A stretch of DNA of 58,622 nt from an uncultured Oscillospiraceae bacterium (GTDB lineage Bacteria > Bacillota > Clostridia > Oscillospirales > Oscillospiraceae): the NCBI GenBank assembly GCA_910587505.1, contig CAJULD010000019.1, positions 1 to 58,622 of the forward strand, read 5' to 3'. The position numbers and the translations under genes were made by a program. A model generated the notes under the pieces. The model was given only the letters and a program-made list of their open reading frames with translations, did no database searches and was not told the DNA's origin. Positions 16,411 through 24,645 of this stretch are shown piece by piece. Every line of letters begins with the position of its first letter. The first letter of the stretch is position 1.

Positions 16411-17256
16411 ATGCCTGAACGCATTGTGCCCGGCCCCGTTTCCGGTATTAAGGAAAACTGTGAGGCCGTTTGTATCCATACCAGAAAAATCTTCGACAGC
16501 TGCCGGGATAAGGACTGCATCGAGGATCTGCGTTTCTATCCCACCATGGCGGGGCAGGATGTGCTCAGCCGCGCCCAGACTGTAAAGGGCGGCAAGGCGG
16601 AGCTGCTCTACACCTACATCGACGTGGAGCCCGTAGTCTTCAACCGGGGCTTCTACACGGTGGATATGAGATTCTTCTACCGCGTGACGCTCAACGCCTA
16701 CTGCTCCTGCCCCAGGCCGGTGGAGGTAGAGGGCCTGTGCGTCTTTGACAAGCGGGTCATCCTGTTCGGCAGCGAGGGGAACGCCAAGATTTTCTCCTCG
16801 GAGCTGCGGGTGGACGCTCTGGACCGCCAGCTGCTGGAGCGGAGCAATCTGCCCGTGGCTGTGGTGGAGACCGTCGATCCCATCGTTCTGGACGCCAAGC
16901 TGGTGGAGTGCTGCGAGAACCGCTGCTGCGACTGCGACATCTGCGAGATCCCGTCCTGCGTCTGCCAGTGCTTCGGCTGCGAGCTGACCATGGGCGACGA
17001 ATACCGCCGGGCTTTTGTCACCCTGGGCCAGTTCTCCATCATCCGCCTGGAGCGCGACACACAGCTGCTGATTCCGGTGTTTGACTACTGCATGCCCGAC
17101 AAGGACTGCTCCTGCGGCTGCGGCTGCGCCAGCGAGGATCCCTGCGAGCTGTTCCAGAACATCAGTTTCCCTGTGGATGAGTTCTTCCCCCCCAACAGCC
17201 TGACCAGCGCCTGCGACTACGAGGGCGCGAAGCAATGCTGCGGCTGCTGCCGCTGA
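16411..17256 (+). CDS. Cysteine-rich conserved clostridial protein
   Basis: A 281-residue protein without signal peptide or membrane segment, containing about 28 cysteines (near 10 percent). Cysteines cluster at the N-terminus (ENCEAVC, FDSCRDKDC), around residues 168-195 (ECCENRCCDCDIC and following) and at the C-terminus (KDCSCGCGC, KQCCGCCR). The opening KENCEAVCIHTRKIFDSC recalls conserved clostridial proteins of unknown role. Metal binding or disulfide cross-linking in a spore coat would fit, but neither is shown. Start at 16411 with TAGGAGG. Followed by a palindrome and terminator. Confidence 0.7.
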   Translation: MPERIVPGPVSGIKENCEAVCIHTRKIFDSCRDKDCIEDLRFYPTMAGQDVLSRAQTVKGGKAELLYTYIDVEPVVFNRGFYTVDMRFFYRVTLNAYCSCPRPVEVEGLCVFDKRVILFGSEGNAKIFSSELRVDALDRQLLERSNLPVAVVETVDPIVLDAKLVECCENRCCDCDICEIPSCVCQCFGCELTMGDEYRRAFVTLGQFSIIRLERDTQLLIPVFDYCMPDKDCSCGCGCASEDPCELFQNISFPVDEFFPPNSLTSACDYEGAKQCCGCCR

Positions 17257-17275
17257 GCGGGACGGATTAAACGGA

Positions 17276-17312
17276 TTTATCACTTCCGGATTTAAAATCC
17301 GGAAGTGATAAA
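17276..17312. repeat. Perfect 37-bp palindrome after the cysteine-rich gene
   Basis: TTTATCACTTCCGGATTT (17276-17293) and its exact reverse complement (17295-17312) flank a single base. It lies directly before a separate terminator hairpin. As RNA it forms a long A+U-rich hairpin; as DNA it is a perfect dyad. Confidence 0.7.
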
Positions 17313-17314
17313 CA

Positions 17315-17352
17315 GCCGGCCCCTGCAGTTTCCTGCAGGGGCCGGCCCTTTT
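17315..17352 (+). terminator. Terminator, 14-bp G/C stem
   Basis: GCCGGCCCCTGCAG (17315-17328), loop TTTC, exact complement to 17346, then CCCTTTT. Lies between convergent genes. Confidence 0.8.
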
Positions 17353-17391
17353 AATGGGCAGAACGCGCGCCGGTTCTTTCCACAAAAAGAA

Positions 17392-18645
17392 TTATTTCAG
17401 CTCACGGACCGACATGGCGGCGCGGTGCTCGATGGGCTTCCATTCCACCTTGCCGAACATGGCGCACAGGGTGATGGGAACATAGGTGGCCATGAAGAGG
17501 GGGAAGGTGAAGGTGTACAGCAGCTTTTTCCATGCGGTGGTCCGAATGTGCCTCCACTGGGTGGCGGTGGTGATGGCTCCGGCCACCAGCAGAAGAAGGT
17601 AGGGCACCGCAAAGCTCATGGCTGCCGCCCCCATCATGGGCAGGACCCGTCCGCCGTTCGAGAGCTCCAGTATGGTGGCCAGCAGACCCGCCGCCGTACC
17701 GAAGACCGTCAGGAGGATGGCCGGCGCCATGGACATCAGCAGATCGAGGCAGCTCGCTCCGCCCTTTCCGCCGAAATGCCCCGCCAGCTGTCCGCCGTGG
17801 CGGAGCAGGACCAGCATATTGCCCCGGCACCAGCGCATCCGCTGACGGAAAGACTGGCGCAGCCGGGTGGGCTGTTCGTCATACAGCTCCGCCTCGCCGC
17901 AGTAACCGATCTTTTCGCCCCGCAGCAGGCAGTCCACCGTGAATTCCGTATCCTCGCTGAGGGAGTGGAAGGGCCAGCCGTTGTAGCGGAGCATGACCTC
18001 CCGGCTGAAAAGATACCCGGTGCCGGACACTACCGCGCTCAGGCCCAGCCTGGCCCGCGGCGCGTTGAGGAACGCCGCGTCCCGCAGGAACCACAACCCG
18101 TAACCGGCGGAGATCCAGTTATCGCCGTAGTTCTTGGAGTTGCGGTAGCTGGTCAGGATCCGGCATTCGGGGCCGAAGGCCTCGTTCATTCGGGACACGT
18201 AATCCGGCGCGAGAAGATTGTCGGCGTCAAATACAAAATAGCCGTCAAAATGTTCGTCTCCAAAGGTCTCACGGATGCGGGCGAGGAGAAAGTTCAGCGC
18301 GTAACCCTTGCCGACCTCCCGGAGGTTCTTGCGCTGCCAGACGGTTGCCCCGGCATCGGCGGCCACCTGGGCGGTGCGGTCGGTACAATTGTCGGCCACG
18401 ACGAAAACGGATAGCATATCGGCGGGATAATCCTGCCGGCGGACGCTTTCGATCAGCTGCCCGATGACCGATTCCTCATTCCGGGCGGAGATCAGCACGG
18501 CGTAGCGGCGCGGCGGCACGGGACCGGTGACCCGGTGCCTGCGCCACAGGGCGACCGGCACGTACAGCAGCTGGTAGGCATAGCAGACCAGAAAGAGAAT
18601 GCCGATGATCTGGTTAACGGACTGCAGAAATTCCAGTGCGCTCAT
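17392..18645 (-). CDS. Processive-type family 2 glycosyltransferase, membrane bound
   Basis: A 417-residue membrane glycosyltransferase of the polysaccharide-synthase type. An N-terminal membrane segment (NQIIGILFLVCYAYQLLYV) precedes the GT2 core with SARNEES, FVFDADN (the DxD site), LSEDTEF and QRMRWCRGN (QxxRW). The D, DxD, ED, QxxRW set is the mark of processive synthases. At least three hydrophobic segments follow (MSMAPAILLTVFG and others). The start at 18645 overlaps the stop of the VTT gene (ATGA). Product likely an exopolysaccharide; sugar unknown. Confidence 0.88.
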   Translation of the reverse strand: MSALEFLQSVNQIIGILFLVCYAYQLLYVPVALWRRHRVTGPVPPRRYAVLISARNEESVIGQLIESVRRQDYPADMLSVFVVADNCTDRTAQVAADAGATVWQRKNLREVGKGYALNFLLARIRETFGDEHFDGYFVFDADNLLAPDYVSRMNEAFGPECRILTSYRNSKNYGDNWISAGYGLWFLRDAAFLNAPRARLGLSAVVSGTGYLFSREVMLRYNGWPFHSLSEDTEFTVDCLLRGEKIGYCGEAELYDEQPTRLRQSFRQRMRWCRGNMLVLLRHGGQLAGHFGGKGGASCLDLLMSMAPAILLTVFGTAAGLLATILELSNGGRVLPMMGAAAMSFAVPYLLLLVAGAITTATQWRHIRTTAWKKLLYTFTFPLFMATYVPITLCAMFGKVEWKPIEHRAAMSVRELK

Positions 18646-19352
18646 AATCTGCTCCTTTCCCGCGCCTGACAGACGGCGCGATAGGCCAGCAGCCCAAGGC
18701 CGCTGATGGCAAGAGTGACGGCAAAGACCAGCAGGGCGAAGGAATAATCCCCCATGCCCAGGGCGTTGCCGCCAATGGTGGATGTGACGATGGAGGGGAA
18801 GGGGGCGATGGCGGCGATCAGCAGCCAGCTCCGCAGCGGCAGGTCCGTCAGTCCCACAAAGTAGCACAGCACGTCCTTCGGCGTCCCCGGCAGGAAGAAG
18901 AGGAAAAAGACCCACCCCGTCAGCCTGCGCCTGTTTTGCAGAAACTTCAGGTCATTGAGCTTCTCCAGAGGGAAGAAGACCTCCACGGCCCGCGTGCCGA
19001 ACCGCCGCACCAGCAGAAATACGGCGACCCGGCCGGCAAAGGCGCCAATCACGCACAGCAGCGTGCCCTCCAGCGCGCCGAAGGCGTATCCGGCGGCGAT
19101 TTCCAGCGGCTCTCCGGGAATCACGGCCACCACGATCTGTAAGATCATCATCCCCAGAAAGGCAATGGGAGCCATGATTCCCTGTTCGTCCACCCAGGCC
19201 CGGAAGCGCTCCGGCTCCTGAACGAACTGAATCAGCGGTTTTCCCGCGAAGACGCAGATCACGGCCGAGAGCAGGAGAAACAGGAAGATCCCGCCTCCGG
19301 CGATCAGCTTTTTCTGTTTTTCTGTAAGGTGTCGAGGGCTGCTCATGGCCAT
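18642..19352 (-). CDS. TVP38/TMEM64 (VTT domain) membrane protein
   Basis: A 236-residue integral membrane protein of the DedA/VTT superfamily. The signature region is VAVIPGEPLEIAAGYAFG, followed by GRVAVFLLVRRFG and FFLFFLPGTPKDVLCYFVG. Family members act as lipid scramblases or flippases, including undecaprenyl-phosphate recycling for some DedA-type proteins. Start may be the ATG at 19352 or 19346; the ribosome site (AGGAAAGG) does not decide. Its overlap with the glycosyltransferase suggests a joint job in exporting or building a surface glycan. Confidence 0.85.
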   Translation of the reverse strand: MAMSSPRHLTEKQKKLIAGGGIFLFLLLSAVICVFAGKPLIQFVQEPERFRAWVDEQGIMAPIAFLGMMILQIVVAVIPGEPLEIAAGYAFGALEGTLLCVIGAFAGRVAVFLLVRRFGTRAVEVFFPLEKLNDLKFLQNRRRLTGWVFFLFFLPGTPKDVLCYFVGLTDLPLRSWLLIAAIAPFPSIVTSTIGGNALGMGDYSFALLVFAVTLAISGLGLLAYRAVCQARERSRL

Positions 19353-19470
19353 TTCCTTTCCTGGAGATGTTTTCTGATGGTAGTTTACTAAATTTCAGTT
19401 TAAAATGAAAGAAGGGAAATCTATAAGATTTCCTTAACATGTACGGGCCGTGTTTGATCAATAGCAAAAC

Positions 19471-19573
19471 GCCCGGATGGCAGGGCGCTTCCCTCCATAC
19501 TGCGCAAAATTTCCCAGCCGGGGGTCAGCCGGCCTGCGCAATTCGCCTTGCCGGCGAAAAGATCCCGTTCTCC
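19471..19573. repeat. Degenerate copy of the inverted-repeat element core
   Basis: The stretch from GCAAAATTTCCCAGCCGGG onward through CCTTGCCGGCG aligns with 41625-41692 of the full element at roughly three quarters identity by eye. The ends are not conserved. Nothing else is seen in 19353-19692 apart from the terminator below. Confidence 0.45.
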
Positions 19574-19610
19574 TGGGCATTTCGCGGTTTATCAAGCCGG
19601 GCCCGGCCGC

Positions 19611-19650
19611 ACAAAAATGCCGCTCCGGTTTTACGGAAGCGGCATTTTGT
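19611..19650. terminator. Bidirectional terminator
   Basis: ACAAAAATGCCGCTCCG pairs with CGGAAGCGGCATTTTGT with one mismatch-like shift around the loop GTTTTA. U-runs occur on both strands. It lies 43 bp downstream of the secreted-protein stop on the minus strand. Confidence 0.75.
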
Positions 19651-19692
19651 GATGTTGTGCAAGGTTCGTCTCTTTCCCGACCGGGAGGACGG

Positions 19693-20181
19693 TCATCGCA
19701 CCGTATAGCTCCCCCGCACCAGCAGCGTCGCGCCGGAGGCGGAGGTCACGCTGCGGGTATCCGTCATGAGATAGAGATGGTTGGGCTGCAGGCTGGCCCC
19801 GCCCTCGATGCTGCCGCCGGAGGTGGCGTCCACCAGTCCCGGCGCGGAGGAAGCGGTGCAGTTGGCCGCGCCAAGGCGCAGCAGCACCTCGCAGCCCGTT
19901 CCGCCGGTCAGGACCTGTCCGGCGGAAAGCGTGACGGAGGTATAGACCCTGCCGGAGACGGGCGCGCCGCCCGATCCCTGGTTCAGTCCGGCGTTCCGCT
20001 CTTCGATCAGCCGGTCCACCTTCTCCATCACCTGACCGGTAAAGGTCTCCGTAAGATAGCTGAGGGTCACCAGAGGGTCGCTCTGGGAACCGGCGCCTCC
20101 GGCGGCCATGACGCCCACGGCGGTCAGCCCCGCCAGCGCCAGAACGGCGCACAGAAGAATGCGGAATCTTTTCTTTTTCAT
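19693..20181 (-). CDS. Secreted hypothetical protein (162 aa)
   Basis: A signal peptide is clear: basic MKKKRFR, hydrophobic ILLCAVLALAGLTAVGVM, then AAGGAGSQ. The mature part has a helical segment (LTETFTGQVMEKVDRLIEER) and a Gly/Ser/Ala-rich remainder with beta-like repeats ending SGATLLVRGSYTVR. No family is recognised. It stands alone with its own terminator, and an inverted-repeat element is inserted 19 bp upstream of its start, in its promoter region. Confidence 0.7.
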   Translation of the reverse strand: MKKKRFRILLCAVLALAGLTAVGVMAAGGAGSQSDPLVTLSYLTETFTGQVMEKVDRLIEERNAGLNQGSGGAPVSGRVYTSVTLSAGQVLTGGTGCEVLLRLGAANCTASSAPGLVDATSGGSIEGGASLQPNHLYLMTDTRSVTSASGATLLVRGSYTVR

Positions 20182-20199
20182 GAATTTTCCTTTCTTATG

Positions 20200-20305
20200 T
20201 AAGAACCTGTATTCATAACCGGAGGATGCCGGATGGCCGGGGATTTTCCCGCCGGACAGGGCAGATTTTCCCGCACGGCGTTCAACGGGTGTGCATACTG
20301 GTTCC
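20200..20305 (+). repeat. Inverted-repeat element, internally deleted copy
   Basis: Begins TAAGAACCTGTATTCATAAC, continues with GGAGGATGCCGGATGG and GCCGGACAGG, and ends GGCGTTCAACGGGTGTGCAT followed by ACTGGTTC. The same blocks in the same order occur on the minus strand at 41724-41561, which keeps about 60 more central bases. The copy sits directly upstream of the secreted-protein gene. Confidence 0.75.
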
Positions 20306-20378
20306 AGATGTCTTACCGGGCCTGTGGGAGGCGACGCCCCGCCGCAGGCCCGTATCCTTTTCCGTCAACAGCCCGTGA

Positions 20379-20753
20379 TTATACGAGTCTCTCGCTGTGC
20401 AGACCGAAGCTGACCGCGATGGCCGCGTCCACTCTGTCCATCAGTTCCCTGTCCACGCGCCCCATCTTTTCCCGGAGACGGCGCTTATCCAGCGTGCGGA
20501 TCTGTTCCAATAATACCACAGAATCACGGGTAAGTCCATAGTTTTGCGCTGCCAATTCTATGTGGGTGGGCAGCTTCGCCTTTCCCGTCTGGCTTGTGAT
20601 GGCCGCCACGATCACCGTGGGGCTGTATCGGTTCCCTGTATCGTTCTGAACGATCAGCACGGGACGGACGCCGCCCTGCTCACTCCCTACCACCGGGCTG
20701 AGGTCGGCATAATAGATGTCGCCGCGTTTTACGCTTGTATCCACAAAGTTCAC
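20379..20753 (-). CDS. mazF: MazF/NdoA-type toxin endoribonuclease
   Basis: A 124-residue PemK/MazF-family RNase that cleaves mRNA at short sequences. Family blocks are intact: VKRGDIYYADLSPVVGSEQG, GVRPVLIVQND and THIELA. The start is uncertain between GTG codons at 20753 and 20744; the latter is better spaced from GGCGGAG. No antitoxin gene precedes it in the 350 bp upstream, where the Firmicute EndoAI-type antitoxin normally lies. A housekeeping orphan NdoA with a distant antitoxin is possible. Confidence 0.85.
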   Translation of the reverse strand: MNFVDTSVKRGDIYYADLSPVVGSEQGGVRPVLIVQNDTGNRYSPTVIVAAITSQTGKAKLPTHIELAAQNYGLTRDSVVLLEQIRTLDKRRLREKMGRVDRELMDRVDAAIAVSFGLHSERLV

Positions 20754-21104
20754 ACTCCGCCGGAAGAAGTGCCCGGGGCTCTATACGGATCTGATACAGG
20801 ATATCGTTACCGTGCGGCGGACCTGGTCCGGCATCGCAGAAAAGAGCGAGGCTGGCCGTCCGCCCAGGACCTCGGGCCACTATCATTCTCCCACACAGCC
20901 GCGGATTTTATACGGCGCTCCCCATCAAAATGACGGACGCCGCAGGACACCGGGGATTCCCTGCCCCTGTCTATCCTATGCCGCGGAGGGCCCAATGTTA
21001 CATTTCCATTACTGCCAGTTGGAGAAGGTGGACATTCCCATCCATATGTGGTATAGTATGGAGGTTCCTGTACCCAACTACTTGCGAGCAGAAAAGGAGA
21101 TTTC
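20754..21104. other. 351-bp region without gene
   Basis: Reading all frames gives no coherent protein, and no antitoxin for the adjacent mazF. A promoter for the rightward surface-protein gene lies at 21029-21057. Nothing else is seen. Confidence 0.5.
21029..21057 (+). promoter_or_regulatory. Promoter of the SLH surface protein
   Basis: TGGACA (21029-21034), 17-bp spacer, TATAGT (21052-21057), 47 bp before the ATG, which has AAAAGGAG upstream. Confidence 0.65.
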
Positions 21105-23582
21105 ATGAAACGAGCAGCATCCCTGATGGTATTCCTGTCCCTGGCGCTGGCGCTGCTGTCCGTCCCGGCGCAGTGTGCCTCGGACGCTTACGGAAGCGAC
21201 GTATGGCTGCGGGACGCCGCGCTCCAGGAGGGCGTGACCTACAGCGAGAACATATTCTGGAGCGGCGGCTATGATAAGCCGCGGCATGAATACTACTTTA
21301 CTTACACCCCCGGCATTGGCGGCGGACTGCCCGCCTCCGACCCTTCCTCCGGTTCCGGATGGAATCCCGGCGGCACGGACATCTCCTGGCTGTTTCCCGA
21401 CCAGACGGCGGAGCAGCCGGAGGAGACGGAGCAGGCGCTTCCCATGGGCGTGCGGCCCGCGGCCTCCTATGGCGGGTCCGTCTGCGGCCGGAGCACCGTC
21501 TCCGAGGCCGCGGCGAAATATGAAGGTCAGGGCTACCGGGTGGTTGGCGCCATCAACGGCGACTTCTACGACACGGCCACCGGCTATCCGCTGGGCATCC
21601 TGATCTCCGGCGGGGAGCTTCTTTCCGGCTCCTCGGAATACTACGCCGCCGGGTTCCGCGCTGACGGCTCCGCCGTCATGGGCTCCCCTCAGCTGTCCAT
21701 CATGGCCTACGCGGGGGAGCGCTCCCTGAAGCTGGCCTCCATCAACAAGCCCCGTGTGAACAGGGCGGGCGTCACCATGCTGACCTGCGACTACCGGGAC
21801 GACCACACCGCGGGGCCCTCTGTGGCCTCCGAGGGCGTGAACGTGGTGGCCTCCATTGTGGACGGACGGGCCGCCATTGGAGAAACCCTGACGCTTCAGG
21901 TCACGGAGGTGGCCGAGGACGCCGTGGTCCGCACGCTGGGGGAGGATCAGGTGCTCCTGACCGGCGGTGTGGAGGGATACACGGAGGGCCTGAGCTTCCT
22001 GCGCTCCCTGGTCCCCGGCGAGCTGGTCACCATCGCCTGCACCACGCCGGATCCCCAGTGGAACGAGGTCACCGAGGCCATCGGGGCCTACCATCTGCTG
22101 GTGGAAAACGGGACGGCCAGGGAGGACTTTGAAGTGTCCGCCGCGCCCCGCACCGCCGTGGGCGTGAAGGCCAACGGCGACGTCATCCTCTACGCTCTGG
22201 ACGGGCGGCAGAACAGCGTCAGCATGGGCGCGTCCCTGGGCGTGCTGGCCAGGCGGATGGAAGAGCTGGGCTGCGTGACGGCGCTGTGCCTGGACGGCGG
22301 CGGCTCCACCACGGCGGCGGCGGCTCTGCCGGACGGCGCATCCGCCAGGCTTCTCAACTCTCCCAGTGATAAAACCCAGCGGCAGGTGTCCAACCATCTT
22401 CTGCTGCTCGCTCCCGGCGGCGCCACCGGCGAGGCCGGCGGCGTGTATCTCGCCGCCGACGCGCCGGCAGTCCTGAAAGGACATACGGTCAAGCTCACCG
22501 CCAACGTAACGGACACCCGCTATTTCCCCATGCAGCTGCCCCTGGACTTCTTCGCCACGGACGGTTTTGTGGCGGACGGCGTCTTTACGGCGCCCGGGCA
22601 GAGCGGCAGGGTCACCGTCACCGCCTCTTACGGCATGTATTCCGCCCAGCAGCACATTCAGGTGCTGGACGGGCCGGGTTCTCTGACCATCCGCGCTCAG
22701 GGCAGCAGCGCCGCCTCTTTGTCCGTTGTGGCGGGGAGCTCCATCCAGCTGGTTCCTTCCGCCTCCTATAACCATCTGCCGCTGGAAATCTTCCCGGAGG
22801 AGCTGGTCTGGACGGTGGATCCAAAGCTGGGGACCATCGATGAAAAGGGCCTCTTTACCTCCTCCGGGCAGGCCGGTTCCGGCACGATCACCGCCTCCTG
22901 CGGCGGCGTGGAGGCCACCCTGCCGGTGAGCGTGGAGGCCAACCATCCCTTCGCCGACCTGGAGGGACACTGGGCGGAGGCCTACATGGGCAGGCTCTAC
23001 CAGCAGAAGGTCCTTACCGGCGAACCGGCGGAGGACGGCCTGCTGTACGCCTATCCCGAGCGGAGCCTCAGCCGCGCGGAATTTTCGGTGCTCCTGGCCC
23101 GGTATCTGGGCATTGACACCGCGGAGTACGCCGGAAACAGCGTCCCCTTCGCCGACCTGGAGGGCGTGGAATCCTGGGCGGGCGGGGCCATCCGGGCCAT
23201 GTACGCCCAGGGCGTCGTCAACGGCGTTGACGAGACCCGCTTTGATCCCCAGGCGCCGCTGGAGCGGGCCCAGGCCGCTGCCATGCTGGGCCGGGCTCTG
23301 CGTCTGACGGAAACGCCGTCCCCTGATCCCGCTGCGCCGGACTCTCCGGCGGGAACCGACCCCGAGCCGGTCCTCCCGGATGAAACCCAGTCCGCCGGCC
23401 AGCTTCCCCTGCAGTTCGACGAGTATCCCGACGCGGACCAGGTGCCCGAATACGCCGCCTCCTATTTCCGCATTCTGGTCTCCAGCGGCGCGCTGGACGG
23501 CAGGGACGGCAGACTGCTGCCCGCCTCCGCCATCACCAGAGCCGAAATCTGCAAGGCGCTGGTAATCATGAGGACAGAATAA
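21105..23582 (+). CDS. Surface protein: NAGPA-type phosphodiester glycosidase with SLH domains
   Basis: An exported 825-residue protein. Signal peptide at 1-25 (SLMVFLSLALALLSVPAQC). The region about 120-445 matches the NAGPA/phosphodiester glycosidase fold, with INGDFYDTATGYPLG and CLDGGGSTTAAAAL as landmarks. Two Ig-like segments follow (VTASYGMYSAQQHIQV, GTITASCGGVEATLPVSV). SLH modules begin at HPFADLEGHWAEAYMGRLY, then VPFADLEGVESWAGGAI, and a divergent third at the end, which anchor the protein to the wall. A plausible job is removing sugar-1-phosphate caps from wall or capsule polymers; this is inferred from the family. Confidence 0.85.
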   Translation: MKRAASLMVFLSLALALLSVPAQCASDAYGSDVWLRDAALQEGVTYSENIFWSGGYDKPRHEYYFTYTPGIGGGLPASDPSSGSGWNPGGTDISWLFPDQTAEQPEETEQALPMGVRPAASYGGSVCGRSTVSEAAAKYEGQGYRVVGAINGDFYDTATGYPLGILISGGELLSGSSEYYAAGFRADGSAVMGSPQLSIMAYAGERSLKLASINKPRVNRAGVTMLTCDYRDDHTAGPSVASEGVNVVASIVDGRAAIGETLTLQVTEVAEDAVVRTLGEDQVLLTGGVEGYTEGLSFLRSLVPGELVTIACTTPDPQWNEVTEAIGAYHLLVENGTAREDFEVSAAPRTAVGVKANGDVILYALDGRQNSVSMGASLGVLARRMEELGCVTALCLDGGGSTTAAAALPDGASARLLNSPSDKTQRQVSNHLLLLAPGGATGEAGGVYLAADAPAVLKGHTVKLTANVTDTRYFPMQLPLDFFATDGFVADGVFTAPGQSGRVTVTASYGMYSAQQHIQVLDGPGSLTIRAQGSSAASLSVVAGSSIQLVPSASYNHLPLEIFPEELVWTVDPKLGTIDEKGLFTSSGQAGSGTITASCGGVEATLPVSVEANHPFADLEGHWAEAYMGRLYQQKVLTGEPAEDGLLYAYPERSLSRAEFSVLLARYLGIDTAEYAGNSVPFADLEGVESWAGGAIRAMYAQGVVNGVDETRFDPQAPLERAQAAAMLGRALRLTETPSPDPAAPDSPAGTDPEPVLPDETQSAGQLPLQFDEYPDADQVPEYAASYFRILVSSGALDGRDGRLLPASAITRAEICKALVIMRTE

Positions 23583-23650
23583 AACCGGGCGAAAAGAATC
23601 AAAAAATTTGAAATATCAGCATTGAAGAAATTCCGGGACGTCCCATAAAG

Positions 23651-23690
23651 GCAGGCCCCTCCGGCAGCTACCGGAGGGGCCTGCTTTTCC
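23651..23690 (+). terminator. Terminator after the SLH protein
   Basis: GCAGGCCCCTCCGG (23651-23664), loop CAGCTA, exact complement to 23684, then TTTTCC. Confidence 0.85.
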
Positions 23691-23775
23691 CTTTCGCATG
23701 GAAGCTCTCCCGGGCAGTTCATTGCGCTGCCTGAAGGCCCCTTTGCCTTTTTCTTTCGGAAAAGGCAGGTGATTA

Positions 23776-24645
23776 TCATACCCCTGTCAGATCGAACGCC
23801 GGGGTGTACTCCTCGCGGGCGGAGGAGGAATCCTGACAGTATCCCTCGGTGATGCCCACGTTCCGCATATACTCCAGAGCGGCCCGGTACTCCCCACGGG
23901 TCACCCGGCGGCCCAGAAGTCCCGCCGCTCCCGGCTGGGGGGTATACTGGGACATGAGGGAAAAGAGCACCTGGCCGGGCCGGAAGGTCTCCGCCACATA
24001 GTCCATCACCGCCCTGGCGTTGTCAAGTCCTCCCGGCAGCAGCAGGTGGCGGATGACCACGCCCTGCCGCAGCAGTCCGTTCTCCAGTACGTAATCGCCG
24101 CTCTGCCGGTACATCTCCCGGACGGCGGCGGCAGCGGCTTCAAAATAGTCTCCCGCCCCGCTGTACCGTTTTGCCAGGGCGTTGTCTCCGTATTTGAAAT
24201 CCGGCAGCCAGATCTGCACCTTTCCCTCCAGCGTCCGCAGGGTTTCCACCCGCTCATAGCCGCCGGTGTTCCATACCACCGGTACGGGCAGGGGCTCTGC
24301 CAGCGCCTCCAGAATGGCGGGGACGAAGGGCGTGGGGCTGACCAGATTGATATTGTGGGCTCCCTGATTGGCCAGCTCCAGAAAAATTTCCCGCAGCCGG
24401 GCAGGGGAGACGGGTTTCCCAAAGCGCTCCCGGCTGATTTTCCCGTTCTGGCAGAAGATGCACCCCAGCACGCAGCCGGAGAAAAACACCGCGCCGCTGC
24501 CGTTTGCACCGCTGATGCAGGGCTCCTCCCACCGGTGGAGCATGGCGCGGGCCAGCACCGGCGTCTCCGGCATTCCGCAAAATCCGTTTCCCTCTTCCGC
24601 CGTGCGCCGGGCCCCGCACTGCCTGGGACAGAGCGTACAGATCAT
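23776..24645 (-). CDS. Radical SAM protein, PflA/AmmeMemoRadiSam-like
   Basis: A 289-residue radical SAM enzyme. The cluster-binding CxxxCxxC is GCVLGCIFC (Cys58, 62, 65), and an extra N-terminal cysteine set is present (CTLCPRQCG and FCGM). The set places it with the pyruvate-formate-lyase-activase-related proteins of unknown substrate. The start overlaps the mutY stop (ATGA). The order SPASM protein-mutY-this gene is one transcript on the minus strand. Confidence 0.88.
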   Translation of the reverse strand: MICTLCPRQCGARRTAEEGNGFCGMPETPVLARAMLHRWEEPCISGANGSGAVFFSGCVLGCIFCQNGKISRERFGKPVSPARLREIFLELANQGAHNINLVSPTPFVPAILEALAEPLPVPVVWNTGGYERVETLRTLEGKVQIWLPDFKYGDNALAKRYSGAGDYFEAAAAAVREMYRQSGDYVLENGLLRQGVVIRHLLLPGGLDNARAVMDYVAETFRPGQVLFSLMSQYTPQPGAAGLLGRRVTRGEYRAALEYMRNVGITEGYCQDSSSAREEYTPAFDLTGV

